Positions 9,294-18,818 are shown, numbered from the stretch's first letter. The stretch is DNA of 64,000 nucleotides from Endozoicomonas acroporae (GCF_002864045.1 NZ_PJPV01000047.1:1-64000), one strand, 5' to 3'. Translations and numbers: made by a program. Notes: generated by a model not told the origin, from the letters alone.

Positions 9294-9680
9294 ATGAAGA
9301 TAGGAGCTGATGCACTCCGTGAAATGGGTATTGACCCGAACCAATTTAACGAAGTTTCTAAGCACGTAGACTTGGCAGCAGCTTGTTCACGCAAAGTAAA
9401 GCAGGCATGGTTTGAGAATAAATGGTCTGTCGAAGCCAAAAACGAATTAAAGAACCTTGTCAATTATCTGGCTTCTGCAATTGACCACGGTACAGATGTA
9501 AAAGAGGATGTCAAAAAAGCACTTGCCGACCGTGCCCTTCAGAATGCTGAGGCGGTAAGTAACAAAACAAAAGCTACTAAAAAAGCACCTGCTGAAAAAA
9601 ATGAGCCTGCTGTTGTAGCAACCAAACCAGGCAAACCCGGAAAGTTGGACCCCAATCGTCTCAAACCCTTCGAAAATTAA
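9294..9680 (+). CDS. Small hypothetical protein with a lysine/alanine/proline-rich tail
   Basis: I do not recognise this 128-residue protein. Residues 1-80 look like an amphipathic helical domain (MKIGADALREMGIDPNQFN, then VEAKNELKNLVNYLASAID). About 90-128 is low complexity, rich in Lys, Ala and Pro (KATKKAPAEK), ending LDPNRLKPFEN. There is no signal peptide or membrane segment, so it is probably cytoplasmic. A good ribosome-binding site, AAAGGA, sits eight bases before the ATG. It is divergent from gyrA and upstream of ubiG, with its own intergenic spaces. The basic tail would allow nucleic-acid binding, but that is a guess from composition alone. Confidence 0.8.
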   Translation: MKIGADALREMGIDPNQFNEVSKHVDLAAACSRKVKQAWFENKWSVEAKNELKNLVNYLASAIDHGTDVKEDVKKALADRALQNAEAVSNKTKATKKAPAEKNEPAVVATKPGKPGKLDPNRLKPFEN

Positions 9681-9726
9681 CCGCGTTGACTATTAGCAGA
9701 CAAACGTCTCAATAACGAAACCTCCA

Positions 9727-9753
9727 AAAGGCTGTACTTGAAGGTTCAGCCTT
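9727..9753 (+). terminator. Weak terminator-like hairpin after the small orphan gene
   Basis: AAGGCTG and CAGCCTT form a 7-base-pair stem around a 13-base loop, followed by pyrimidine-rich TATCTCTTTCTG rather than a clean T run. It lies about 50 bases after the stop codon at 9680. Confidence 0.4.
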
Positions 9754-9817
9754 ATCTCTTTCTGATCACACTAACCTCATCACTAAGGTTCAATTTCTCA
9801 CGCCCAAAACTCAACAC

Positions 9818-9847
9818 TGTGATCGGCTGCAGGATTAACGGTATAAT
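9818..9847 (+). promoter_or_regulatory. Probable ubiG promoter (perfect -10)
   Basis: TATAAT at 9842-9847 is a perfect -10 hexamer about 57 bases before the ubiG start. The -35 is poor (TGTGAT at 9818-9823, 18-base spacing). The -10 sits inside the inverted repeat GGATTA-N6-TAATCC, which could serve as an operator. The first gene it would drive is ubiG, followed by mupP and yciK. Confidence 0.5.
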
Positions 9848-9904
9848 CCGCACATATGGCAGCCCTGACTGCCTCAATGACACTGCTTTGACGGATCATA
9901 ACCA

Positions 9905-10630
9905 ATGCCCGACATGCGCTCAGCCCAAAATGTAGACCTCGGAGAAATCGCCAAGTTTGAAGAACTGGCCAGCCGCTGGTGGGACCCGGACAGTGAGTTC
10001 AGACCGCTTCATGAGATCAATCCCCTGCGTCTGAATTATATTGATGAACGTGTTGGACTGGCCGGGAAACAAGTGATTGATATTGGCTGCGGTGGCGGCA
10101 TTCTGAGTGAGTCCATGGCGCAACGGGGAGCCCATGTCACTGGTATCGATATGGGTGAAGCCCCCCTGTCTGTGGCCCGCCTGCACAGCATGGAAAGTGG
10201 CGTTGAAGTGAACTATCGCCGAATTACCGCTGAGGAGTTGGCCGAAGAGATGCCCGGCCAGTTCGATGTGGTGACCTGCCTGGAAATGCTGGAGCACGTT
10301 CCCGACCCGGCTTCCGTCATCAAAGCCTGCAGCAAACTCCTGAAACCCGGTGGACAGATCTTTTTTGCCACTATCAACCGCAACCCCAAGTCATTCCTGT
10401 TTGCCATTGTTGGTGCGGAATACATACTCAAACTGCTGCCCAAAGGCACTCATGAGCACAAGAAGTTTATCAAGCCCAGCGAGTTAAGCCGGGACATGAG
10501 AAAAGCCGGGCTCACTATGCGTGACATGACCGGGATGACCTACAACCCTTTGACGAAAGTGTACCGGCTCAACCCGAAGGACGTAGACGTCAATTACCTG
10601 ATTTATGGTTCAAAGCCAGCCACCCCTTAA
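9905..10630 (+). CDS. ubiG: Ubiquinone biosynthesis O-methyltransferase
   Basis: This 241-residue SAM-dependent enzyme carries out both O-methylations in ubiquinone synthesis. The N-terminal signature [18 protein letters not shown] is characteristic. SAM motif I is [16 protein letters not shown], and [10 protein letters not shown] is the later family motif. Length equals the family norm (E. coli 240). ATG 9905 is used; ATG 9914 is an alternative. The next gene starts 61 bases after the stop. The order ubiG-mupP-yciK is the same as in Pseudomonas. Confidence 0.97.
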   Translation: MPDMRSAQNVDLGEIAKFEELASRWWDPDSEFRPLHEINPLRLNYIDERVGLAGKQVIDIGCGGGILSESMAQRGAHVTGIDMGEAPLSVARLHSMESGVEVNYRRITAEELAEEMPGQFDVVTCLEMLEHVPDPASVIKACSKLLKPGGQIFFATINRNPKSFLFAIVGAEYILKLLPKGTHEHKKFIKPSELSRDMRKAGLTMRDMTGMTYNPLTKVYRLNPKDVDVNYLIYGSKPATP

Positions 10631-10691
10631 CTGATGGCCCAGTTTCTGGCAACGAGAACCACTGCCATCAGGCAAACAACCAAGAGTAACG

Positions 10692-11402
10692 ATGATGAAA
10701 GCCATTGAAGGCGTTTTTTTTGATCTGGACGGCACCCTGCTGGACACCGCAGAAGATTTTGTAATTACCGTGAATCAAATGCTGGCAGATCACCAGCACC
10801 CGGCAATGGATAGCCATTTGATTCGGCAGAATGTTTCTGCCGGCTCACGGGCGCTGATGAAGCTTGCCTTCAATCTTGCGCCCGGCGATGAGCTGGAACA
10901 GAAAAGGACTCTGTTTCTGCAATACTATGATCGGCATATCCAGGACCACAGTCGTTCATCATTTGCCCGGCCCTACCCTGGCATACTGTCACTGATCGGG
11001 GAACTTGAACGTCGGGATATCGCCTGGGGTATTGTCACCAATAAACCCAGACCCTATGCCCTCTCATTGATCCGACAAATTGGCCTGCTGGAGCGAAGTC
11101 ATGCCATTGTCTGCCCGGAGGATGTCAAAAAGCCGAAACCAGACCCGGAAGCCCTCTTTCTTGCCTGCCGACAGTCCGGCAGTTCACCGCAGTTCAGCGT
11201 CTATATTGGCGACCACATTCGAGATATCGAAGCTGGAAAACAAGCCGGTATGATCACCGTTGCCGCACATTATGGCTACATTGCTGAGGGTGAAGATCCT
11301 GCACAGTGGGGTGCGGACCTGAATATCGGCCATATCCAGCAGCTGCACCGCTGGTTTGAACAGCACAACTGGCAAATCATCAAAGACAGGTCCCATGCCT
11401 GA
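10692..11402 (+). CDS. mupP: HAD phosphatase, probably N-acetylmuramic acid 6-phosphate phosphatase
   Basis: This 236-residue HAD-superfamily phosphatase has the usual motifs in order: FFDLDGTLLDTAEDF (nucleophile Asp), VTNKPRPYA (motif II), KKPKPDPEA (motif III Lys) and YIGDHIRDIEAGKQAG (motif IV). It resembles phosphoglycolate phosphatase Gph. Its position between ubiG and a yciK-type gene is, however, the Pseudomonas position of MupP, which dephosphorylates MurNAc-6-phosphate in peptidoglycan recycling. The MupP assignment therefore rests on context; Gph is the alternative. Two start codons lie in tandem (10692 and 10695), and either could be used. Confidence 0.85.
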   Translation: MMKAIEGVFFDLDGTLLDTAEDFVITVNQMLADHQHPAMDSHLIRQNVSAGSRALMKLAFNLAPGDELEQKRTLFLQYYDRHIQDHSRSSFARPYPGILSLIGELERRDIAWGIVTNKPRPYALSLIRQIGLLERSHAIVCPEDVKKPKPDPEALFLACRQSGSSPQFSVYIGDHIRDIEAGKQAGMITVAAHYGYIAEGEDPAQWGADLNIGHIQQLHRWFEQHNWQIIKDRSHA

Positions 11403-11451
11403 CAGGCTGTTGGAAAATCGCGCAGCAAACTAAAAACCAGGGAGTAACATC

Positions 11452-12195
11452 ATGTTTTCCTACCAGGCTCCGAAAGACCTGCTGAAGGATAAAGTCATAC
11501 TGGTAACCGGAGCCGGCAGTGGTATCGGCCGGGTCGCCGCCCTTACCTATGCCCGCCACGGTGCCAGCGTCATTCTGCTGGGCAGAAGCACTGAAAAACT
11601 GGAAGAGGTATACGATGAAATTGAACTCAATCAGTGGCCGCAGCCAGCCATCTATCCACTAAACCTGGAAAGCGCAGGTGATATCGATTTCAGTAATCTG
11701 GCTGAAACCATTGAGAACGAATTTGGTCGGCTTGATGGTCTGTTACACAACGCCAGCCTTTTAGGTGAGCTGAAACCCATCAGCCAGTTTCCCACAGAAA
11801 CCTGGCTGCGCATCATGCAGGTTAATCTGAATTCAGCCTTTATAATGACCCGGGAACTGCTGCCTCTGCTCCGCCTGTCAGAAAAGGCGTCGATCATTTT
11901 TACCTCGTCCGGCGTGGGTCACCAGGGACGGGCGTACTGGGGAGCCTATAGCGTGTCAAAATTTGCCACTGAGGGTCTGATGCAAATCGTGGCAGATGAG
12001 GAGGACGGTATTAGCTCTGTGCGTGCCAACAGCATCAACCCCGGTGGCACCCGTACCTCAATGAGAGCGGCGGCCTTTCCGGGAGAAGACCCGGAAACAC
12101 TCCCCACACCGGAAGACATAATGCCGGTTTACCTTTATCTGATGGGGGACGAAAGTAAGGACATCAACGGCCTGGCTTTTCATGCCCAACAGTAA
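11452..12195 (+). CDS. yciK: Short-chain dehydrogenase/reductase, YciK type
   Basis: This 247-residue classical SDR has the cofactor-binding motif VTGAGSGIGRVAALTYARHG near the N-terminus, the structural motif HNAS, and a catalytic Ser with YSVSK (Tyr-x3-Lys) around residue 165. NADP is expected from the Arg/Ser after the second strand (LLGRSTEK). The physiological substrate of YciK is not known. It lies 49 bases after mupP, preceded by a good ribosome-binding site (AGGGAG). The same gene follows mupP in Pseudomonas, so the three-gene order is conserved. Confidence 0.93.
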   Translation: MFSYQAPKDLLKDKVILVTGAGSGIGRVAALTYARHGASVILLGRSTEKLEEVYDEIELNQWPQPAIYPLNLESAGDIDFSNLAETIENEFGRLDGLLHNASLLGELKPISQFPTETWLRIMQVNLNSAFIMTRELLPLLRLSEKASIIFTSSGVGHQGRAYWGAYSVSKFATEGLMQIVADEEDGISSVRANSINPGGTRTSMRAAAFPGEDPETLPTPEDIMPVYLYLMGDESKDINGLAFHAQQ

Positions 12196-12406
12196 AAATG
12201 CAATCACTGGCCCTGACCGAACGTCGGGGCTCAAACAACTGTTTCAACGGCGTTGTCAATAAAAAAGAACTTATTCATCAGTACACTGAGAACAAACACT
12301 TCCATAGACTTTATTTCTTTTCGTCTATTCTGATGCGGTCATTCTTATCTCAAATAGAATTATCACAATCAGAATTATGAAAATTCGACGTTTTAAAGAA
12401 AAGAAA

Positions 12407-14071
12407 ATGGACATGAAAGTTTTGGCCGCTCTATTACTTTCATCATTACTCAGCTTACAGCCCCTCTTTGCTGATAGCGTTGATCAGAAAGCTTTAAACA
12501 ATGAAGTTATCATTGCCGCAAACTGGCAACAGCATTCCGGGGAATACTGCGCTTACTTTTACCAGAGTTTTAACGGCGCAACCGATCAACTGGAAGCTCT
12601 TCTGGCAAAGACGCCTGAAGGTAAAAAGCCTGCAATAATCACCGATATTGATGATACTCTGATATCAGGCACCCGCTATTTTACCAGTTTGGTTGACACC
12701 CATGAATCCCGAAGTATCGAGCGGTCCAGATTCTGGTGGAATCATCAAGAGACGAAAGCACTGCCAGGGTCCGTTGAATTCCTGCAAAAGGCCTATAGTC
12801 TGGGCATTGAAATATTCTATATCAGCGGCCGTTTTAATGATGTAAAAACCATTACTATTAATAAACTGAAGCAATTGGGTTATCCGGTTATCAGTGAAAG
12901 AAATGTGATTCTCCAGGCAGAAAAAAACATTACCCTCAGCAAAGAGGACAAGCGTCAGCACATCATAACAGCGGGCTACCACCCGATCATGCTGTTTGGT
13001 GACCAGCTGGACGATCTTGGTGAGGTAGTTAAAGGCCTTTATCCGGAAAAGAAAAAGTGGGTAAGTCAGCATCAGGATAAACTTGGCCGCCAGTGGTTTA
13101 TTCTGCCAAACACCGTTTACGGATTCTGGGAAGAAGCCATCAGCAAAGACTACCGAACACTGAGCCCGGCAGAAAAACACCGGGTTCGCATCCGCCAGGT
13201 TAACGACACAGAGTTACCAGTGCCTGTTCCCGAGAGCTACCGGCAGCATATTATCATGGCCGATCTCTGGGTCAGGAAATCCGCAGATTTCGATGCCACC
13301 GCTATTCAAACTTATAACCTGGCCAACAAGGCTCTTGAAGCCCCTGAAAATCGCTACGCCACTGATCGGGCAATTATTGTTGATATTGATGGCACGCTCA
13401 TTGACTACCCTCCAAATCATTTAATTCCACCTCTTTGCAAAGCATTCCCTGAACCTGAAGCGAAGATGAGAAACTACGAAAAACAGCTTCAATCCACCTC
13501 TATTCCCGGTGCCAGAGAGTTTTTAAACAAAGCGGCTGCCCTGGGTTATGAAATCTTTTATCTAACGGCCCGGGAGCACTCTTCCGGCCGTCCGGGTCAT
13601 AAAGGGGATGTAGAAAACTTCACCTTAAAACAACTAGCTGCCAATGGATTCCCCAAAGTTACGCAGACCAACCTGCTGAACCGCTCCAAATATTGTCCGG
13701 TCAATAAAAAAAGCTGTGATAAGGAGCACCAGCGAAAAGCCATCATGGCTGGAAGGATCAATGGAAAAAAATATGATGTCAGACTGTTTGTCGGTGACCT
13801 TCTGGATGACTTTGATTTAAAAGAGCAAGGGTTATCACCTTTTGACCAGGCTTCCGTTGAAAAAACCAGAAACCTTTACGGAAGAAAATATTTTATTATT
13901 CCCAATCCGGTCAACAAAACCTGGATGCGGCAATACTATTCACAGATTGCAGGAAAAGATATTTGCCAGTTGAGCGATCAGGAACGTTCTGATATTCGCA
14001 GAAGCTTAATAGAAGATTGGCCTGAAAAAGATCTACATAAAGCGGCGCAGGCCAGCTCATCATTTCAATAA
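12407..14071 (+). CDS. Secreted protein with two tandem HAD acid-phosphatase domains
   Basis: The protein carries two complete copies of the class B/plant-type acid phosphatase HAD fold (subfamily IIIB). The first has IITDIDDTLISGTRYF, FYISGR and FGDQLDDLGE. The second has IIVDIDGTLIDYPP, FYLTAR and VGDLLDDFDL. Both keep the DxDxT nucleophile and the late acidic motif, so both may be active. A signal peptide is clear (MKVLAALLLSSLLSLQP, cleavage probably after LFA), so the protein is periplasmic, outer-membrane or secreted. The start is uncertain: ATG 12377, 12407 and 12413 are all in frame, and 12407 follows a purine-rich stretch. Length from 12407 is 554 residues, about twice a single-domain family member. 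Phosphate scavenging from organic phosphates is the likely role. Confidence 0.88.
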   Translation: MDMKVLAALLLSSLLSLQPLFADSVDQKALNNEVIIAANWQQHSGEYCAYFYQSFNGATDQLEALLAKTPEGKKPAIITDIDDTLISGTRYFTSLVDTHESRSIERSRFWWNHQETKALPGSVEFLQKAYSLGIEIFYISGRFNDVKTITINKLKQLGYPVISERNVILQAEKNITLSKEDKRQHIITAGYHPIMLFGDQLDDLGEVVKGLYPEKKKWVSQHQDKLGRQWFILPNTVYGFWEEAISKDYRTLSPAEKHRVRIRQVNDTELPVPVPESYRQHIIMADLWVRKSADFDATAIQTYNLANKALEAPENRYATDRAIIVDIDGTLIDYPPNHLIPPLCKAFPEPEAKMRNYEKQLQSTSIPGAREFLNKAAALGYEIFYLTAREHSSGRPGHKGDVENFTLKQLAANGFPKVTQTNLLNRSKYCPVNKKSCDKEHQRKAIMAGRINGKKYDVRLFVGDLLDDFDLKEQGLSPFDQASVEKTRNLYGRKYFIIPNPVNKTWMRQYYSQIAGKDICQLSDQERSDIRRSLIEDWPEKDLHKAAQASSSFQ

Positions 14072-14093
14072 GCTTGATGTTTACAATCTCCGT

Positions 14094-14119
14094 TCACCCT
14101 GAGCGAAGTCGAAGGGTGA
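14094..14119. repeat. Short dispersed-type hairpin repeat
   Basis: TCACCCT and AGGGTGA flank a 12-base loop GAGCGAAGTCGA. From memory, this string and close variants occur as intergenic repeats in many unrelated bacteria. Only one copy was noticed in this window. Confidence 0.55.
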
Positions 14120-14133
14120 TTGGCACAGTGTAA

Positions 14134-14160
14134 CAGGGCCTGTTGCATCAACAGGCCCTG
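14134..14160. terminator. Strong hairpin between the acid phosphatase and cydC, probably bidirectional
   Basis: CAGGGCCTGTTG and CAACAGGCCCTG form a perfect 12-base-pair stem with loop CAT. It lies about 60 bases after the plus-strand stop at 14071 and just beyond the cydC stop on the minus strand. Neither side has a long T run, so efficiency as an intrinsic terminator is uncertain. Confidence 0.6.
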
Positions 14161-14163
14161 CCA

Positions 14164-15855
14164 TTACCGTTTGATCAAACTGCCATTTTCCATTCGGAAG
14201 ACCTGATCCATCTTTCCCAGGGCAGTTCGCTTATGGGTGATCATAATGATGGTACTGTCTTTGAATTGACCCAAAACGGTATCCATCAAGGCCTGTTCAC
14301 TGTGAACATCCAGCCCTTCCCCCGGTTCATCCATCACCAGTATCGGGGCCGGTTTCAGCAAAGCCCGGGCAATGGCCAGACGGCGCTGCTCTCCGCCGGA
14401 TAAGGCAATACCGCCCTGCCCCAGCCAGATATCCAGCAGATCACCATCGTTTTCCCTGGCAGCAGCAAGCCTATTCAGACCTGAATCGTTAACGACTGTT
14501 AACAGCTGCGCATCAGTTGCCGCAGGTGCAGCCAACAGCAGATTCTCCTTGAGCGTGGCGCTGAACACATGCGTTTTCTGAGGGACAAACGTGATGGCCC
14601 GGTAAAGTGCCTGTTCTGATAATTCCTGAATCAGCTGCCCATCCAGTAAAATCCTGCCACCAGAGGGCTCCAATCCACGGCTCAATAGCTTGATCAGCGT
14701 TGATTTACCGCATCCGGTTTTACCAAGCAGAGCAATATGGCTGCCTGCGGGAATGTGAAGTGATAGCTTATTAATGACTGGCTGGTTATTGGCATCGCTG
14801 TTATTGACATAGCTACAGGAGACCTCAGTAAACTGAATCTCACCTTTTAATACTTCTCCTGTTGCCTTTTCTGGAAATACAACCACCGGCAACTTCACCA
14901 CCTGGCGCAAACGACTGGCCGCCTGTCGTGTATGACTGAGAAACTGAAAAGCAACGAGCAACGGCATCAGTGCTTCAAAACTGGCCAGCATCCCAAACAC
15001 CATCATAACCATAACCGGCCCACTGAACAGGCCTGCACTCATCTCACCACTGGCGATATACAACACCAGTAATGCCGCCGCACCGGAGCCGGAAACAAAC
15101 AGGGCGGAACCGAAGCCTTCCATCACGGCCATGCGGGACTGGTCGGCAACCAGTTTCTGTTCCGATTCAGCCATCGAGGCACGGCTACTGGCATCACTGC
15201 CATAGATCTGCTGTTCCGCCATACCCTGCAGATAATCCAGTACCCCCTGGCGCAAACGCGCCTGCCTGACACCCATTGACTCCCCGGTCCTGCGACCCAG
15301 AACATAAAACAGCAACGGCATGGAGATAATCCAGAGCATCATCACCAGCAATACCACCATGGCCACCGCAGCACTGAAAAAAGAGATAAACAGTGAAAAC
15401 AGCAGAGCAACACTCACAGCAGACAGCAATGGGCTGACCAGCCTCAGATAGAGCTGATCCAGGGCATCAATATCAGCCACCAGCCGATCAAGCAGCTCAC
15501 CTTTACGGTACTGTCCGAGCTGCTCTTGGGAGAGTGGAATCAATTTACTGAAAAACCAGCTGCGCAGGCCTGACAACAGCCGGAACGTGGCATCATGGCT
15601 GACCAGACGTTCTGCATAGCGGGCAGCGGTACGGGCAATGGAAAAGCCCCGAACGCCCGCCCCCGGGGTAAAGAAGTTAAAGGTCTGGGCCGTGGTAAAG
15701 GTCAACCCGGCGATGGCGGTGGCGGTAATAAACCAACCGGACAGTGAGAGCAGGCTGAGGCTCGCCAGCAGGGTAACCATTGCCAGCAACACACCCAATG
15801 ACAGCATCCCCAGATGCTGACGATACAATTTCAGGAAAGGCCACAGGTCATTCAT
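14164..15855 (-). CDS. cydC: Heterodimeric ABC exporter subunit CydC
   Basis: CydC pairs with CydD to export cysteine and glutathione to the periplasm, and is needed for cytochrome bd assembly. The N-terminal half has six predicted membrane helices, beginning LGMLSLGVLLAMVTLLASLS. The ATPase half has Walker A GKTGCGKST, signature LSGGEQRRLAIARALL and Walker B ILVMDEPGEGLD. ATG 15855 is chosen because it overlaps the cydD end by eight bases and has GGGGAG upstream. An in-frame upstream start at 15909 would add 18 residues that lie inside cydD. The resulting 563 residues fit the family. Confidence 0.95.
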   Translation of the reverse strand: MNDLWPFLKLYRQHLGMLSLGVLLAMVTLLASLSLLSLSGWFITATAIAGLTFTTAQTFNFFTPGAGVRGFSIARTAARYAERLVSHDATFRLLSGLRSWFFSKLIPLSQEQLGQYRKGELLDRLVADIDALDQLYLRLVSPLLSAVSVALLFSLFISFFSAAVAMVVLLVMMLWIISMPLLFYVLGRRTGESMGVRQARLRQGVLDYLQGMAEQQIYGSDASSRASMAESEQKLVADQSRMAVMEGFGSALFVSGSGAAALLVLYIASGEMSAGLFSGPVMVMMVFGMLASFEALMPLLVAFQFLSHTRQAASRLRQVVKLPVVVFPEKATGEVLKGEIQFTEVSCSYVNNSDANNQPVINKLSLHIPAGSHIALLGKTGCGKSTLIKLLSRGLEPSGGRILLDGQLIQELSEQALYRAITFVPQKTHVFSATLKENLLLAAPAATDAQLLTVVNDSGLNRLAAARENDGDLLDIWLGQGGIALSGGEQRRLAIARALLKPAPILVMDEPGEGLDVHSEQALMDTVLGQFKDSTIIMITHKRTALGKMDQVFRMENGSLIKR

Positions 15856-17662
15856 TATCCAGACTCCCCTGATTACAATGCATATTAATAAACTGCTGAT
15901 ACGAAGCACTTTCCCTCGCCAACGTTGCCGGAGAGCCGTCAGCCACCAGCCTTCCTTTTTCCAGCATCAGGATCTGATCCATGGCCTTGAGCTGGCTGAT
16001 TCGGTGGGTAATGGTGATAACAGTGCAATCGTCAGGTATGGCATCCAGGGCATCCAGCACCAGGCTCTCACTGACAGAATCCAGGCTGGCTGTCGGTTCG
16101 TCCAGAATTAATAACCGCACCGGCAATACAAGGGCTCTTGCCAGGGCAATCCGCTGGGCCTGACCAACCGACAGGTTACCGCCCTGCTCTTTAAGGACAC
16201 TGTCCAGCCCATCCGGCAGGTTTGCCAGAATATCCATACCCTGGGCCCTGGCCAGGGCGTCGAGGCACTGCTCACGGGAAACTGCGCGTCCAAAGGAAAT
16301 ATTATCATAAACGGAGCCATGGATTATCAATGGCTGCTGACCCAACCAGGCAATCGCTTTACGCCAGCTGCCGAGCCGGGTATCCGCCAGTGATTGCCCG
16401 CCTGCCTTTATTTCACCCTGGTAGCTCCAGAAGCCCATCAGCGTATTAATCAGCGTTGTTTTACCGGCACCGCTGCTGCCAATAATACCGACTCGGGTTC
16501 CGGGTTCGATCTTAAACGACAGACGATCCAGTAAAAGCGGCTGTTTGTTGTCTGAAGCGTCTGTCGGCAGCGGGTTAACTGCGGACTTTATGGTTGCCGA
16601 CACGGATAGTTCTTTTACCTCCAGAGTCAGCGGCATTGCCTCTGGCAAAGATAACCCGCCATGGTGTGCCTCCGATTCTTTTCGGGATAATATGTCCAGA
16701 ATCTCTTCCGTCGCACCAACCGCTTTGGCCCTGGCGTGATAATAGGTTCCCAGCTCCCGCAGTGGCTGATAATACTCAGGAGCCAGCAGCAACAGAAACA
16801 GCCCGGTATACAGTGTCACTTCACCACCAAAGGTAATATGCCCCAGAAAACTCATCCCCAGAAACACCGCCACCAGCGCAATGGACACCGAAGCAAAAAA
16901 CTCCAGCACCGTTGATGACAGAAAAGCCAGACGGAGTACCTGCATGGTCTTTATCCGAAAGTCTTCACTGGCATCGGCTAACTGTGTTTGTGCAAAGCTT
17001 GTTCGCTGAAAGAGTTTCAGCGTTTCCAACCCTTGCAGCCGATCCAGAAAGAAGCCCCCCAGGCGTGAGAGTGCCTGAAAATTTTTCCGGTTCGCCTGTG
17101 CGGCTTTCATTCCTACCAGAACCATAAAAACCGGAATCAGCGGCGCTGTTCCCAGAAAAATAATGCCCACCACCCAACTTCGTGGGAAAGCAACCACCAG
17201 CATAATGGCCGGTAACATTACCGCCAGAGCCATCTGAGGCAGGTATTTGGCAATAAATTCCTGAAGCTCTTCCACCTGTTCAACAACAATCGCCGACCAG
17301 CTACCGGCAGGCCGCTCAGCAATCACCAGCGGCCCAAGGCGGCGTAACTTATCCAGCAATAGTTTACGCACTTCTACCCGAACGCAGGCACCTGCCCGAA
17401 AACCACAAAACTCACGCCCCCAGGTGCAGGCACCACGAGCAACAACCAACACCAGCACCCGGAAAAAATCGTCCGTCAGCATCTCCCGGGTGGCTCCCTC
17501 CATCACCAGCTGATGGATCATTCCTGCCATGATTGAAGCCTGAATAATCAGCAAGACGCCATTGAGCAAACCCAGGCCCATGGAGATCAGTAGCCAGTGC
17601 CGGGCCGACCCTATCTGCCGTAACAACCAGCGATAGGCTTGCTTTTGTGTAGTTTGACTCAT
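15848..17662 (-). CDS. cydD: Heterodimeric ABC exporter subunit CydD
   Basis: This is a 604-residue half-transporter. The membrane domain comes first (WLLISMGLGLLNGVLLIIQA, and further helices to about residue 320). The ATPase follows, with Walker A GIIGSSGAGKTTLINTL, signature LSVGQAQRIALARAL and Walker B LLILDEPTASLD. The motif PEYYQPLRELGTYYHARAKA before the ATPase is typical of CydD. It is the first gene of a two-gene operon with cydC, overlapping by eight bases. A decayed IS element ends about 50 bases upstream, so the native promoter region may have been altered. A TACAAT hexamer (minus strand, 17709-17704) at the IS edge could act as a -10. Confidence 0.96.
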   Translation of the reverse strand: MSQTTQKQAYRWLLRQIGSARHWLLISMGLGLLNGVLLIIQASIMAGMIHQLVMEGATREMLTDDFFRVLVLVVARGACTWGREFCGFRAGACVRVEVRKLLLDKLRRLGPLVIAERPAGSWSAIVVEQVEELQEFIAKYLPQMALAVMLPAIMLVVAFPRSWVVGIIFLGTAPLIPVFMVLVGMKAAQANRKNFQALSRLGGFFLDRLQGLETLKLFQRTSFAQTQLADASEDFRIKTMQVLRLAFLSSTVLEFFASVSIALVAVFLGMSFLGHITFGGEVTLYTGLFLLLLAPEYYQPLRELGTYYHARAKAVGATEEILDILSRKESEAHHGGLSLPEAMPLTLEVKELSVSATIKSAVNPLPTDASDNKQPLLLDRLSFKIEPGTRVGIIGSSGAGKTTLINTLMGFWSYQGEIKAGGQSLADTRLGSWRKAIAWLGQQPLIIHGSVYDNISFGRAVSREQCLDALARAQGMDILANLPDGLDSVLKEQGGNLSVGQAQRIALARALVLPVRLLILDEPTASLDSVSESLVLDALDAIPDDCTVITITHRISQLKAMDQILMLEKGRLVADGSPATLARESASYQQFINMHCNQGSLDNE

Positions 17663-17727
17663 CTTTTCAATGTATTTCCCGGACTACTGAACACGTGCGG
17701 TGCATTGTACTTGACATCCTCCCACCA

Positions 17728-18814
17728 CTAAACCGCTTCGCGGTTATAGTGGGGGATTCCTCCAGCGAGACGCTCATGCCCGAGCGCAAGAATGTTTCTG
17801 GCAGCGTTTATGTCACGCTGATGTTCAGCTCCGCACTCTGAACAGACCCATTACCTAGGCGGCCCCCTCTTATTCCAAGACCTGGCCTACCTTTCGGACT
17901 ACTGTCGGGTATTACCCCGCAGCACGAACACGTTTGGGTGGAGTAGGCTTCGTTGACGATTTCAAAAACCACGCCTGCGTGATCGCACTTACAAGACAGC
18001 ATGGTTTTCAATAATCCCCATCCGGCATCCAAAGCGGATTTCGCTTTTTTGGTTTTCACCATTGCCTGACTGGATACATTGCCAACGAAGATTACCGCAT
18101 TCTCATTCACCAGTTTGCGGCTGTATTTGTGCAAGGCGTCTTGCCTTCTGTTTTTGATTTTGGCGTGAATCGCCTTGGCTCTTTTCTTGTTATTGGCTCT
18201 TTGGGCAATACCTAATTTCTGCTCAAGCATCCGGTATTCAAGGCCTGTAACACCATTACCGTTAGAATCGGTTGCAGATTCTTTAAAGCCAAGGTCTATA
18301 CCGACTGACTGTGTTCCTTCAGATGTTTCAGGCTCTAAATCAACAACTACATTAAAATACCAACGACCTCTTGAGTCTTCGTTGAAACTGGCAGAACGGA
18401 ACTTGTAGTCACTGAGTCCAAAAGAGTCCCACACTGAAAAATAGTGGCCGTTGTGGAATACCTGCCCGTTCTTCCATTTGGCCTGTCCGGTATTTATCGG
18501 AATCCAACCAAGGGATCGACGGACACCACGGGATTTTCGCCAGTTAAGCCTTGCTTTCTTGAATTGTTTTCTGCGAGTCACATACTCAGCGGCTATGCAC
18601 TGTAAAGATTGGCTGTGCAATCCCAGCTCCTTGCCTGCCCCTTTGGTGTAGGGTGAATATCATAGGCAGACAAAAACACGCTCCGTTCTTTGATCGAACG
18701 GGAACTCAGTTCGTTGATATAGTTCCAGACAAAATTGACAGAGCGAATTATTTTACTGAGTAATTTGGCATGTTTGTCTTTTACCCGAACCTTTAGTGTT
18801 TTTGTTTTTGCCAT
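17728..18814 (-). pseudogene. tnpB: Frameshifted tnpB (RNA-guided nuclease family of IS605-type transposons)
   Basis: The intact reading would run from ATG 18814 to the TAG at 17730, about 357 residues. The N-terminus (MAKTKTLKVRVKDKHAKLL) is in one frame to DIHP. A one-base loss near 18645 then moves the rest (SQSLQCIAAEYVTRRKQ onward) to another frame. A second lesion near 17866 adds 14 net bases between GLGIR and WVCSECG, breaking the zinc finger and shifting the end, which would read INAARNILALGHERL. RuvC-I Asp is present (GIDLGFKES) and the final Asp (QRDIN) lies beyond the second lesion. The RuvC-II position reads IFVGNVSSQ, with Gly where many TnpB have Glu. The gene is almost certainly inactive. 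Confidence 0.88.
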
Positions 18815-18818
18815 ACTT

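Noticed and set aside
12198-12380. A 60-codon frame between the yciK-type gene and the acid phosphatase
   Set aside because: It starts three bases after the upstream stop with no ribosome-binding site, and its composition is unlike a protein.
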